From Lutjanus erythropterus (lineage: Eukaryota > Chordata > Actinopteri > Lutjaniformes > Lutjanidae), in the NCBI GenBank assembly GCA_020091685.1, contig CM034595.1:15180525-15244524 (forward strand): a DNA stretch of 64,000 nt, read 5' to 3'. A program made the position numbers and the translations under genes. Positions 11,939 to 24,860 of the stretch are shown here, one piece after another. A model generated the notes under the pieces. That model saw only the letters and a list, made by a program, of their open reading frames with translations, ran no database searches and had not been told where the DNA came from. The stretch's first letter is position 1. Every line of letters begins with the position of its first letter.

Positions 11939-13072
11939 TCTGAAACCAGTGCAGTTTGGCAGCGTTTTAATCTAGAAAATGGAAATAATGTTTATTGTAG
12001 ACTGTGTCAGAATAAACAGGTATATAATCACTCAACTGGAGCAACGTGTGACCACATTAAGCACAGACATGGATGTTAACCTGCAAGCAGAGCAGCTGCT
12101 GCTGTTAGCACTGCTAACAATAGCCACACTGTGTGCCATACTGGCAGCTGATGTCAGCTCCGGGTTGTTTATCCACTGACAATATATAATATCCTCTTTG
12201 GTCTGAAAAGTTGAAGCATTTAGTGAGTTGTTGTCATGTTTTGTAGGTTAATGTGTAATGTTTGTACTACACAACGCAAAATGGTACACATTTCAGCAGC
12301 ATTTAAAGTATGATCGTAGACTGTGATTAATGGCTTCAAATGGCTCTTACTATCCACAGTATTTTTTGGACTATGTTTAACATTATAAATGAATGAATTA
12401 TGCTCAAATTTAAGCGTTTTCTCACTGTTAGACTAGTCAACTAGTCTAAATTAAATTTTGCATTTAATTGACAGAGAAATTAGCCACCAGGAACATCCCT
12501 ACTCCACACACCCCACACCCTCACCCCTACCCCTATGTAACTGCACCTAGCCTCTCATTTTTGCTGAATAATTACAGTAACTAGTAACTAATATGGCTTC
12601 TCTTCTGAACTGGGCATCACTGCTAATAAGTTTTTCGTAATAATTTTCTCATTCTCTTCTGTACAGATCTTCTTATTCTTCAGATGGAGCAAAGTCTGGA
12701 TTGGCTCTGGCCACAACAAAATGTGGGTGTGTAAGGCGATGCCAGGTCCCAGGTAGGAGACTTGAAAAGCAGCATTACACACACTTGCATATATCCTGTG
12801 CTCCCCCGCCAAGTACTCAGGATGCTGGTGAATATAGCAGTCAGTTGGTGATAATTAGATGGCCGAGACTGAGAGGACCCAGGACATGTGCAGATAATGC
12901 AGATGTATTGGGGCCTGCAACCAACCAGGACCCATGTGCTCAGGCCTCCAGTAATTTACTATCTAGATGGGAGCCCTAATCTTCCTGTGACAATATAATA
13001 ACGCACTGTCACAACCATGTGTCAACACATAATTCTTTATAAGGGCGTAGAAGATATTTATAGTGCTTGTTT

Positions 13073-13326
13073 AGTGGTGTCATTACCTGTTATATTATTT
13101 TCACCTGTGTTAAGGTGTGTCATTACCAAGTTAATTGTATTTTCATATGTGTTAAGGTGCGCTGTCACCTTTTAGTTTACTGCCTTTTTATCCATGTTAG
13201 GGTGCGCTGTCGACCTGTAGTTTATTTTAATCCGTGTTAAGGTGCATCATCACCTGCTATAGTTCACTGCAGTTTCATCCGTGTTAAGGTGCGCTGTCAC
13301 CTGTTAGTTCATTGTATTTTCATCGA
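13073..13326. repeat. minisatellite, about 45-bp unit, 5-6 copies
   Basis: The core GTGTTAAGGTGYGYTGTCACC recurs with its TTA(A/G)GG at 13110, 13152, 13197, 13237 and 13284, so spacing is 40-47 bases. A divergent unit lies upstream at 13073. Units differ by substitutions and small indels. Confidence 0.85.
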
Positions 13327-14419
13327 AGGTGGTTTAATCTGTTATGGTGCTCCAACACAAGATTTTGTCAGGGAGGCTAGAGTATCACAATCTTATCCTT
13401 TACTGTTGTTGGTCATTTTAAATCTGCATACTTTCACCTCTTTAATTTAGTGACATTACGTTATATCATGTCTGATTGTGATTGGCAGGGCCCAGTTTGA
13501 TGATCTTGCAGTAGGGCACGGTGCTGACTTGTCCATATGATATGATTTGTCCATAACAGACACACAACTACAGTTCACTTAACTCCCATTAGTGTCATTA
13601 ATGATAATAATAATTCCACATAGTACCTGTAAGTTATGTTTATTAAAATAACCAAAACTGAGCATCATAACATACAAGTACTGTTTCAGGCAAACTACTG
13701 ATTATTCACTGTACCATGTGAAAGGCATGCAAGGTGTTTGTCATTCTTAAAGTGCACTTTTCTAGAGGAGCTTGTGCAGAAGGCCACTGTCAGGAGAATA
13801 CGAAACAAATTGCTGAGCACGCATATTTAATTTGTTTGTCAGGTCTGGTTTGGAGTGGGCGGAGTAGCAAGAGTGGATTTGTCAGTTTCATTAGCACACA
13901 CACACATGCACAGACACACTCCAACACACCTGGCTGACAGCTCTGTTGTGGAGGGTGTGCAGGTGAATGCACAGGGGGGAGTGAGAGACACAGAGAGGGA
14001 GCAGAGGCGGGAGAGAGAGAGAGAGACTTCAGGATGGAGAGACAGAAAAGACAAAGAAGGCGAGTCTGTGAAACTTGACAGTAAAAGCTGAGATTAATTC
14101 ATGATATCATGATGGCCTCCGTGAAGACAGATCATACAAGTGAATGAAGAGTGATGAATACACTTTGGACCACAATTCATTGATGCAGGCAAAGTTTGGC
14201 TCAAGAAAGCAGCCATATCTACTGTACAGGTACACACACTTTAAACCCCTTAAAGGAATATTAAAAATGCTTTATTAAATTACCTTTTAAATGTGAAGAA
14301 AAATGATGGATTTAAGTTTCAAAATTCAGAGCAAACCCAGCTGTTTTTGAAAAAGTAGTACTGAATACACATCCTGTCCCTAACTGAAAAAAATTTAGTC
14401 AGTTCATGAATTGCTTTGA
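13327..14419. other. spacer, no gene seen
   Basis: It holds a short CA run near 13894 and a GAGA-rich tract near 13985-14055. The small open frames across these are repeat translations. Confidence 0.45.
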
Positions 14420-14434
14420 AGCAACAATACCAAA

Positions 14435-14830
14435 GTATCAAGGTAATTTATTATCATTATACAACACAGCATCACACAATGAAAAGAAAGTTTTAGTCCC
14501 TTCAAATCAGAATGATATAGCATAAAATAAAATAAAATAAAATAACACAATACAAAAACAATATATGTACAGTTGTTTATATAAACATACACATAAACAC
14601 CCAGGATTTCCCCGATTCTGTAGTGCAAATTCTGAATTTGCATCAGGTTGAATATAAACAGCAACAAGATAGCGATGATAACATGGTCGACATTTTCACG
14701 TACAGTTGGAGTCTTGTGTGTTGCATCCCCTCAGCTCAGGGTGAAGTCTGCCTGTCAGGTGTGACACCTTGATCCAGGATGTTGTGGAGCAGGCCTCTAT
14801 ACGAAGTCGGCACAACAGTTTCTGAATTCC
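14435..14830. repeat. retroposon-like 3' segment
   Basis: It opens with AATTTATTATCATTATACAACACAGC, here given only as the motif TTTATTATCATTATACAAC. It runs on with (AAAAT)n at 14524-14543, a layout frequent at 3' ends of fish non-LTR elements. A related TTTATTGTCATTAACAC occurs at 21228. The class is a guess. Confidence 0.35.
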
Positions 14831-16850
14831 CATTGCTTGGCCAGCCTGAGTCCCAGTTTCCCCATTTAATTCTCCTGCCTGAAATTAGCCAGGCGTAGTG
14901 TTAATTCAAAGCTGGGTTAGCATTGCTCTCCTCCACTCTTCCTGGGGTGGTCTGCAGTGGTGCATCAGGCTCATCTGGTTTGGTGATTGAAAGATGCCAT
15001 GTGCATTGTTGATTGTCTCAGGATCCAATGCTTTATAATCCAAACTTCTTGACTACAGTTTGTTTTCCAGTACCCACGAGTGCATTTCTATCATAGGTGA
15101 TACATGTTTTACCAATAAAGCTAATAACACAACAAAAATGTAACAAAATTTGAGGGAGCTGCTGGCTGCCTCATCTGTATGTGCTACTATTGCCAAAGAG
15201 TCCTGCACAGTTGGAAAGCTGCTGCTGTTAAAAATAAAATCTATCAATTTGACATAACTCAAACATCAATATAAAGACAGATAGAGGCCCGGAGTTAAAT
15301 ATGCTTCAAATGAAAGTGAACAATCCAACAATCTCACGAGTCACTACAGAGTGACTGGATGGGTGTCCGGAGATGTGACAATAGGCAGGATGTGAGTTTC
15401 TTGCTCAAGCTTTCTCTTTTAAAATTAATTACATAATTAGATAAAATAAATATAATCACTTTTCACAAGCAAAACCTATGAATGTATAAAGAGAAGCATG
15501 CTGCCCATTTTCCCCTATGGCCAACTGTATTAGTGCAACAGTGAGCTCCCCTACAGCCCAAAAAGCATGTTACCCATGGACCACCAGTGTAAAAGAGGCA
15601 TGTTCACAGGGCACTTTGAATTGCAAACATGGTAATTCTCTTTTTATTATCAATTTTTAAGCCAAGAAGGTTTTATTTTTGCAAAATTTTCACCCCAAAA
15701 GTTTCATCACAATATGATACCTACTGGCCAATGGAGAGTTGAGTGGGCATGGCCAGAGAGAAAAACACTAATGTGCATATGTAGCCAGATGAAACAACAT
15801 GGACACAAACCAGAAAGCAAGACAGATTTTTTTAGCTCATGTAATTTTCCTTGATTAAATGTTGTGCAACATATGAAGGATTGTCCAGAACTGCCAACTG
15901 TTACCTCCTATTGTGTCAAAATGACAAAAACATGCAGAAGACACAGAATTCTTTGAGAAAAATTGGGGAGGCTGTAGGATGCAGCCAGGAGGAAGATATG
16001 ACAGCAGACTTTTTACCCTGCCTTTTAGTGCAGCAGTTTGAAACCAGTATAAACACATTTACCTTTAAGCATTGTTGGTTAACACATCTTGACAAAGTTA
16101 GTCAGTCAGTTTAAAGCAAAGTGTGGCCTTTAAGAGGCCGCATCTCTCCCACTCATCCTGGATGATTGCTGCATTTTTTTTGCAGTTCTGTTTGTCCATC
16201 AAAAGAGAAGGATTTAGCCACTCTTTTATTGCTCTTTTATTTTAACATGGATGAGGAACAACAAAAACCTGAAAATGCTAATGTGGACACAAGTCATTTG
16301 CACATGTTAAAAAACATGATCTAAACTTATACAGGAAAAACCCACTGGAAAACAAAGCCATCTGTGCCTTTTTGTGTTGTTTTCAGTTCATCTGCCCCTT
16401 TGGGTGTATCTCTAGCTTCAGCAGTTAATAAATCAACAAATAAATAAATAACAGAATCCGGGCACTGACATATTTTTCCAGGCCCATAGTTCAATAGGCC
16501 GTGCTTCAGAGGGCCCAGCACACATCCTCTTCTGTCCATCCATTCTCTGAATTCTGTGGGGTTCAGTAAACCGTGCCAACTAAATGAGTGGCAGACTCAA
16601 AAGGGGTGCCAACTTAATAGCAACGATTTCCACAGGCGGTAAGTCAAGGCTATGACACCCAGACAACATTTGGAGCCAAAGTAGACGGGCAATTTAGCCA
16701 ACGATTATGACCAACAGTCTTTTTCCATGATACTTTGCTCCCTTACAGCCCACTGTGTTATAGACATTGATTTTGTCTGAGTTGCCAATCCCATTCTTGC
16801 TGAGGGCAATACTGTCTAGCTATATTCCCTTGAATAGTTGTGATGGTGTC
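14831..16850. other. spacer, no gene seen
   Basis: Unique-looking sequence with no supported exon. The open frames at about 15053-15262 and 15851-16114 have no family resemblance and no splice context. Confidence 0.45.
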
Positions 16851-16855
16851 AATGC

Positions 16856-16925
16856 AACCCCCCCCCCCCCCCGACCCCACCCCCACCAAAAAACCCAAAA
16901 CAAACAAACAAACAAAAAAGAAAAA
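16856..16925. repeat. poly-C run and (CAAA)n
   Basis: About 15 consecutive C, then C-rich sequence, then AAAC/CAAA repeats. This is a low-complexity stretch. Confidence 0.9.
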
Positions 16926-17189
16926 ACAAAAACTGAAAAATAGGACTTGATTTTTGGCAGTCTCCCAGTCCTTGTAAAGTATGTGTAGAAAAGGACTGTT
17001 TTTTTTTCAGCTTTAAGGCCTTCAGATTGTGTTTTCAGCTGACAGTGTCATCTAATATCCATTATAGTTCTGGCATTTACAATCACTGAGCTCCTGAGCT
17101 ATTGTACTGCTCAAGCCCAAGTCGGTAAGCAGTGGTGTGGAAACTAAAGCTAGAAAATGTGACAAGCACGCTGCATGTCTAAAAAGTGA

Positions 17190-17600
17190 CAGAGCAATGA
17201 ATAGACAAAGGGAGGGATGTGCTGTTCGAACAGCAGCACGCCGTGAACACAGCTTTCAGTGGCCTCTCCTGTTTGCTGACTAATGAGTGAATAATTGAGT
17301 GCAGTCGGCCCTGCGTCTCCCTGATTAGAGCCAGACTGGGCCCCTGAAAAGACAGAAAGACAGGAGTCAGGTCTTTCTTTCTCTCTGTTTTATCTTCCAA
17401 TCTCCTCTCCACTCTCCACTGCACAGATACTTATCACATCAGATAATAAATTACATGCATACACACTCACACAAATAGACACAATCCCTTACACAGTGGT
17501 GCTGATTGCTGAAACAATATGTTGTCCAATCAGACAATGCATGCTGCATAATTGGCCCAGAGGACAGTGACAATGACATTAGCAGCACAGAGAAAGAAGT
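17190..17600. promoter_or_regulatory. candidate conserved non-coding element
   Basis: This is non-repetitive sequence dense in homeodomain-like and SOX/octamer-like motifs: CTAATGAGTGAATAATTGAG (about 17281), CTGATTAGAG (about 17320), and ACAATG/CATGCTGCATAATTGGCC (about 17536). No coding frame fits. Conservation cannot be tested here. Confidence 0.25.
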
Positions 17601-18029
17601 GAACAGAAGAGCAGGACTCATGGGTTTTTGTTTTAGAAATTAAGTTTGTGCAGCAAAAATCTGTCTTGTCGGATCAGCAAACTACGTCCTCAGAGGTTGA
17701 AATGTCCCTGAAGAAGACGTGATGAAGTGTTTTTCAAAGTATAGAGCTCAACCTTTAGTTGGAACTTGGAGAAATTAGCTGCCAGCTGTGTTCTTCAGCT
17801 GAAATCTGTCTACTCTCTGCTGTGAAGGACAGGTCTAATGCAGTAGTGCTGTAACATTATAAAACATATTCAAATGAGCAGATTAACTGGTTTATGTACA
17901 GAAACATGCCCGTACCCTTATTATTACAGTACATGTAAGAGAATTTGTGTTTGGCTGATTATTTAGATATTTGTTTGACACATGTAGATAATGATCATGT
18001 ATAACCTACAAGACACGTGCATATCTATG

Positions 18030-18725
18030 TATTTTTGCATTATAAGCACATTAATAAAACAATCATTTATAAGGCATTATAAAACCTTTATAAATGTTTA
18101 TAATAATGCTTGACAACTCATTAAAGGCTTATAAGGTATTATCAGTGGTGGAGAAGTTCAGCATTCATGATGCTTTATATCTCCATGCAAAAGTGACAAC
18201 AGTGTTTCAAAGAAAAATCTGAGTCTTTACAGCATGTTATAAGTACCATCTTTAGCTAATTATAAAGTCACAGAGAACTGCTCTAACGTATCATAACAGA
18301 TGATAAATTCTGAGTTCTTGTAAACATCAATTATACGCTGAAGCATAACTTTGTGAACTTAAAGTAAGGTGCTTATTAGCAACTGTGTGATGTTTGTAAA
18401 ACATTATTCCATTTCAGCGTTTCAGAAACTTAGAATTTATAATCTGTTATGATACTTGTGAGCAGTTCTCTGTGTTCTTATAACTGGCTAAAGTTATGGC
18501 AATTAAAAAAAAAATGTATGTAATGTGCCGTGTAACCCAGGACTCAGATATTTCTTTCAAACACTGTTGCTACTTTTGTGTTAATGCTGAACTTTTAATG
18601 CATTATGTCCACTGCTTATAGTACTTCAGAAATCATGATGTAAGTTGCAATTCCTTATAAATCCATTACAGTGTTTTATGAATGTGCCTGTAATGCATTA
18701 CAGACATGACATTCATAGAAAGTGT
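18030..18725. mobile_element. very long fold-back element (MITE)
   Basis: Two arms of about 300 bases are inverted copies. AGAGAACTGCTC (about 18273) pairs with GAGCAGTTCTCT (about 18460). CAACAGTGTTTC (about 18197) pairs with AAACACTGTTG (about 18558), and AAGTTCAGCAT (about 18154) with ATGCTGAACTT (about 18585). The right end is the complement of GGTAACACTTTC, a widespread fish element terminus. No coding sequence is present. Confidence 0.85.
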
Positions 18726-19990
18726 TACCACAGTTTTAGTATAACTGTTATGTTGTTGTTGTTTTACTGTCTGAGTCTGTGCTAAACAGTATTTTTTTTG
18801 CAACTTTTGCATCACAAAAGTATCTGTAGTACAGTGATATGGGAGTGTGACATGACTTGTTATCTTTATAGGTCATATCATGTCAAATGTGCCCCCATGT
18901 TTGAAAATGTAAAAATGCCCTCTATGGTGCCCTTTTAGTGGACAAAAAATGGTGAAGTGCCCTCAAGGCTGCCCTTCTAGTGGAGAAAATACAATGCACT
19001 GCCATATAGGCTATTCTACATACTAGAAAATGATTTGGCCTCTATGTACTATTAAATAATTAAATAGTTCCTTGTGTGTTTTTATTCTAATTAATGCTTT
19101 TTGCCATGTCTAGGTAGTGCCTTTTTTTTGCCCCTGCAAATCAGACAGCCTGAGTCCGCCATTGGCTATTCTACTGGGATAGCGAAGGGGTCAAAGAGAA
19201 CGCTATGAAGATAACACTCTGATGGTCAAAGTCATCACATGATCAAATAGAGACTTGACACTGGACAACATCAACATTAATATTACCCAGCAATCATCAT
19301 TGCATAGCTATATGACAAAACCTGTCAATTTATTTAACCAAATTGTTTTTTATATAGTTTATTTATAGTTTTTGTAATATATGTAGAATGAGCGTATAAT
19401 TTTGTTATAGATTACTACTGTCTACTTTACAGTGAAAAAACTGAAAGCCACGATGGAGATTGGTTTGCTTTTTCAAGGACATATATAGTAAATAGCACCT
19501 TTCTTAATTCAGTGGAAGCTCTTTTTTAAACAGGCACGTTTCTGAGGTGGAAATCTGAATCAGTGGTCCATTCTTCACTCTTTCTATGGGCCCCGCTACC
19601 CCATGGGCCACTGCCTGCACCGTCTGCACTGACGCCCCTGCATCGCTAAATAATTTGTAAAATTTGTCCATGGGGCAGCATATGACAGAATCAAGACACC
19701 CTTCTTCTCCCTGCATGCTGTTATTTTCCAACTCACTGCTGCTCTCTGGCAGTGCTGCCACCGTGAACAGGAGGAAAAAAAAATCTCCTCTATCCACAAC
19801 AGTCATGTGTGAAAAGAGTCGAATGAAATTGTTACGTATGGGAGAGTTGAGTGTGAACCACAACCTTACACACATATTTGAAGTAAGCAATGTTCCATTT
19901 TCCATGTGTGAAAGGGGCTGCAGTGTCTTTCACATGCTCCCGATTCTTCAGCATTTGTCTCCTGTGGTCTATGAAAATGGAGAAAAGTGG

Positions 19991-19992
<2 letters not shown>

Positions 19993-20034
<42 letters not shown>
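19993..20034. repeat. (CA)n microsatellite
   Basis: A pure AC run of 21 units, followed within 300 bases by several TG runs (20088-20290). Long overlapping open frames here are repeat artefacts. Confidence 0.97.
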
Positions 20035-20036
<2 letters not shown>

Positions 20037-20759
20037 ACAAACCCCTGATACTGCAGTGCCTGCAGCCACTGTGCAGAAAGAGTGGAGGTGTGCGTGTATG
20101 TGTGTGTGTTAGCGGGACCAGTGCCAGTCCTGGCATGGCTGGATGCCTGTCTGTGAGCCTCCTGAGAGGGGACCAGGGGCACAACAAATTGGCACACTAC
20201 ACTCCTCAGTCCCACCTGCGTGTGTTTGTGTATTTATGTGTGTGTGTGTGTGTGGAGAGCAGGCTAATATGTGTATGTGTGTGTGCACATGTGCATAGCA
20301 AAGGCTACTTTGTGTGTTTTTCTGGAGCCCTCTGGCTGAGAGTAGCATCAGCTGCAGATGCCCACTCTCCTTCCTCCTTTTTCTCCTTCTCGTCTTCTCC
20401 TCATTTTCTTTCTCTGTCTTCTTGACTTCAGCTCACTTTTGTCTCACTTTTGGTCCTTTCAGACATGTATATTCCAGAACATTTAAAGAGTATTTTGCAT
20501 GTTTCAGCCAATCCAGCAACTTCTATTGTTCATTCAAGTGACATCTTAAAGGATCCTGCTGACCATATTCGATATTTATCTTATTGCCAACAAATATCAT
20601 GAAAAAAAAGAAACAACAATGTGTTAGTCTCAATACTAAACAGCCCATCAGTGCCCAAAGCCCATTTGTTCTAACTTAAGATGTAAATATTTAAAAACAG
20701 ATCACAAATATAGTTTTCTAAAATGTGAGACAATGTTACTCAGCCAGAAATAAATGATT

Positions 20760-20860
20760 AATTTCTTGGGGACTTCTTCCAGCAGCGGATGTGATGCGCT
20801 AATGAGTAATTGCAGCAGCAGAACGCTGCATGTGGGACTGACGCAAAATAAACTACAGTG
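20760..20860. promoter_or_regulatory. candidate non-coding regulatory block
   Basis: The block is non-repetitive, with GCGCTAATGAGTAATTGCAG and a following CAGCAGAACGCTGC near-palindrome, suggestive of homeodomain-bound sequence. No conservation data are available. Confidence 0.2.
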
Positions 20861-21214
20861 GCCAAGTTCATTGTAATGAAGGAACATTTCACCCAATCCA
20901 ACTGTGCAGCTCATTGATATACTTTAACAGTTTTTGGACAACAATTGAGCTCTGTGACACTGAATTAAGATATAACAGGCTTTGACTACACATACAATAC
21001 TTATGAGTAGGATACATTCAATGCAAGTAGTGCATTGCTACAGGGCCAGAAGCTGTCAGGGTCCCACGCACACTGCCTCTGTGGTATGAACTGCAATAGC
21101 AGAGCTTACTCCCTTCACGTTTTGCATTTATTGTCTGTGGTGGTTCTTATCACTACAGATGTTGGTGAGGCTGTTTCCCTTTTGGATAAAAGTAAGGAGG
21201 CCCCAGACTGTGTG

Positions 21215-21330
21215 TGAGGCTTCAGTTCAACTTTATTGTCATTAACACAATGTGCAGGCACATTTCATATTTGAGTGACAGACAGCACGGCAGCAGCAGC
21301 ACACTGAGTAGCTAGCAGCTAGCAAGGTAA
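21215..21330. repeat. retroposon tail-like segment
   Basis: TTCAACTTTATTGTCATTAA is a common 3' terminus of fish non-LTR elements. It is followed by CAG- and GCTAG-rich sequence. Confidence 0.35.
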
Positions 21331-21414
21331 TGTCTGCTGCTGTGCCACAGTCTTTGGCACCTTTGTGTCCGTGACTCACTGTATATTGCTGTATATTGTG
21401 TATATTGTGGCTAT

Positions 21415-22330
21415 TAGAGTTGCACCGATTTCAATTTTCTTGGCCGATTCTGATTTTCAGTCTTTCTAAGAACTGTAATTGACAGCATTCACAAACATTT
21501 TTGCAACTTTTCTTGTAAAAATTAAATTGGATGTTCATAATAAGACACTGAGTATTAAATATTCATTAAATACTATTTAAATTTTCTCCAAAGTCCTCCA
21601 GGTTACATGCATGCTGGTTAGATTTGTGTCCGACTTGATCCTGACTTGCTCTGACATCATGCACATGTGGGCAACGGTAAGCTCACGAGATCGAGGCGGC
21701 CGCACTTTGTAGAGCCAGGCGCCACAGTTGCTTTTCACTGACTACATGTGCCTGGCTTTTGCCTGTTTGGTGAACATGATCTCGTGAGATCAGTGGATAA
21801 TTTCGCATGATCTCCTGTGGAAGCAGATGTAAACAAACCGGAGACTGACACAGTGCAACAGTTTGCTGCAGTAAAACTTTGCCGTGAGAAAAATGGACGC
21901 AGAAGTTAAACAAGTCTGTATGAGAAAATGTTTGAGGAGACGCATCACATGTTGTTTATTCTTCAGCCAGAACAAGAGGTGAGATTTTAACTGTCCCTCT
22001 GTGAACAGCAGTCTGCTGCTGGCTAATATTAGCCTGAAGAACCAGAGAGTTTACAGCTGTTTTGTGACATTGTCAGCTGCTCTGTCTCGTTGTAGACTGT
22101 CTGCCTTCTCTTTATCCTGTTCTTGGAATCTGTCACTAACACCATCTTCATGCTAGCACGTGTCTGAGTGTGTGTAGCTGTTATCAGCGTGGTGGTGATA
22201 TCACGGTCAGTTTGTCTGCGCACATGACATGACCATCATGCAGAACACGTGTGTCACAATAACGGGCACAGAATTGGATATGTGACGCTGACCGGCCAGT
22301 CACCGGTCAGGGCCAGTCATGCTGAAATGC
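21415..22330. mobile_element. degenerate hAT-like element
   Basis: It begins with AGAGTTGCACCGATTTC and TTGGCCGATTCTGATT, which mark a frequent fish hAT-type end. The interior has an inverted CTCACGAGATC / GATCTCGTGAG pair at 21682 and 21779. A matching right terminus is not clear, so the end is approximate. Confidence 0.4.
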
Positions 22331-22533
22331 ATTCACCATTTACAGTGGATACTCAATGATATAGTTTGAAGGACAAAAAAATAACAAATATAAAACCTCC
22401 CTAATCATTATTCATCCCCAATATTGAGAGGCCATGCTGCCTAAAATTACAAGCATCACACAGCAGATCATCCTCGTATTATGTGTGCACATAGAAGTAA
22501 ATAAACTCTGTAGTCAGAAGTAAATACTGCATT

Positions 22534-22977
22534 TTAAAGTGATAGTTGGGATTATTTGAAGTGGGCTTTATGAGGTACTTATCAATAGTCAGTGTATTAC
22601 CTTCATGGCCCCAGAGTGGAGAAGCAGAGAGGAGAACCAATACAGAAGCTAAGAACAGAAACTCCCATATTCTGTGAGGTAAAATTAGTAATTGTTAAAA
22701 TGGAAGTTGGTTGAGAGAAAAAGAGAGAGAGAGAAAGAGATATTTGACTTATATAACAGCAGTTAGACGAGGCTGTCGGACAGCAAGGGGAAGTGGTGAA
22801 AATGCCCTAAACATGACTTACACCTTAGATGTGCTTTTTTTAAGTGGCTAAAATGTGTTTTGTTGCTGACCCTTTCTGCCTCGGTACATTGCCTAGCTTC
22901 TTCGCTGGTAATCCTCTGCTTCTCCAAACTGGGGGTGTGGCAACTCCACTTCAACTGAGGCGGGACTATCCCTTTAA
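22534..22977. mobile_element. TTAA-bounded MITE
   Basis: The ends TTAAAGTGATAGT and ACTATCCCTTTAA are inverted and include TTAA at both outer edges, as produced by piggyBac-type insertion. The interior includes a short GA-rich run. No transposase frame is present. Confidence 0.7.
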
Positions 22978-24720
22978 GCAGACCAATTGCTGTAATGGAA
23001 TTTTTTACTACAATTATAAGTCCTTTTTTTACCAACAGGTGAAATGTGAGGAATTTTTTTGTATCCAAGGACACTAGAGACATAAAAATGAAACAATCCT
23101 TTATTTAATCTGCTCCTAATCCTCAGTACAAGTTCAGTATGTCACTCTGTTAATCACATGGAAACATAATCATTATCGCTATTACATACATATACACAGA
23201 TTTATATTGTTCTATACAGAGACCAGCAAGTATTTTGAAAATCAGTGGCTGCTGCTTAAATTGAGTCATGTGCTCCTGTACACCCACAAACACCCACATA
23301 CAGTATTATGTATTTTGACGTTACATTTCAGCTTCATTCCATTTCAGAATGTCAAGAAAATGAATACATCTCCAGACATTTTTGTTTACAAGTTTTTTTT
23401 TCTTCCAACAAGACTGGGTTATCTTGTCATTTTTGGTGCTTGTATTCTCTATACTCCAGCAGCAGTAGAGAAGAGGGGGTGGGTGAGAGGGATTTGATCC
23501 TCAGGGCAGAAAGAGAACACATGTGGTTGCAGAAGCAGGGGTCATAACCACTCGTCTATCCTTTAGCACCCATGTCAGTAACTTTTACAATCACTCACTG
23601 ATCCTGCACCAGCAAATAAGTAACATCTTAGTAGGAAATAAAGAAAAAAAAACATGTCAGATCTCCTTCACACATGAATGTTGCCCTGTAAAACGGTGCA
23701 TGTAGATTTAGGCTTGTCTGACCTGATGTCCGTAAGGTTTTTGGACTATATTTGGATATTCCTTGGTGGTGAAGCCATTCTTGTCTGTTTTTCTTATTAT
23801 CATGGAATCACAAGGGGAATGTTTTGCTGCGTGCACCTTGGCCAAAGTCAGACAGAACACCTTTAATTCAGAGACAATAAAAATCAACCACAAGTAGTTG
23901 TCAGCAGGCCAGTGTTTGCACATTATCTTACGTCTACTATAATACCTGCAGTTTGTGGAAAGTGCAATGTTTGTACATGATAGCTGTTTCCATGGATTAT
24001 TTATTTTTTTAATTTATTTTTTTAATTTTTAATTTTCATTATTCATAGTTTGTTATGATTACACATACTCTACTAACACTAGACAGAATAGTCCTTTTGA
24101 AAGTACAGTCTTCTCTTTTTTTTTCCACAGTTTGCTCCTAAAATAAATGTCTAATGAGAGCTGAGGCGTAGGCTATTTGTGCCTCTATCTGCCCAAAAGC
24201 CTTAGGTTTGTGCATGCATAGTCAGTTCTCACTGTGTTGAATGATCAGGGTTGAGGCACAACCTTAGCTCTATCCTCATTGGCTCCTCCATGTCACCTGA
24301 CATCCACTCCTTGTTGCTTTGGACTGCGCTCTTCGCTGCCTAGCTAGCAATGCACCTGTTACAGATGTGAGTGTGTATGAGCATGCCATGAGTTAACTAA
24401 CTGTAACTTTGCTTACATGCCATGTAGCAATGGCTACCAGATTTGTAGTAGCATCTATTTAAAGAACATATGCCATCTGGGTATTATCTACAATTTTGAA
24501 GACTTTTTGACAGTTTTACTGCCATTTTTAGTGGATATAGCTAACAGTGGTGGTCAGCATGGATATTTCTTACTTTTCAGGATTTTTTTAACATTGTTTT
24601 CTGAAAGAAACTAGAATTACCACAAGTTATATGCCACCGCAAACCAGCCAAGTTGGAGTTCCGTGTCTGTCAGACTCAATATGTGTGGTAGATTTTGAAG
24701 GAATTTAATTAAAGGTATTA
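22978..24720. other. spacer, no gene seen
   Basis: It includes T-rich runs at about 24000-24050. No exon-like structure is visible. Confidence 0.45.
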
Positions 24721-24739
24721 AGCATATACAGAGAGCTTC

Positions 24740-24860
24740 AAGTGTTTCTTGTCTTGTCTTAAGTGTTTGAGCGTTTGTGCCAAATTTGAAGTAATTCTGC
24801 CAAGGTGTTCTTGAGATATTATGGTCACAGGAATGGGATGTATGGGCAACCTAGAAACAT
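24740..24860. repeat. dispersed repeat fragment
   Basis: GTGCCAAATTTGAAGTAATT, then CCAAGGTGTTCTTGAGATAT and ACAGGAATGGGA follow in the order seen in an abundant percomorph repeat. The ends are not defined. Confidence 0.5.

Noticed and set aside
13073-13326. Regularly spaced repeats as a CRISPR array
   Set aside because: Units are degenerate, adjoining and of uneven length, in a vertebrate genome. This is a minisatellite.
19664-20425. Open frame of 253 codons, the longest in the window
   Set aside because: It runs through the (CA)n block and TG-rich sequence, has no domain, and its upstream half overlaps decayed repeat sequence on the other strand.
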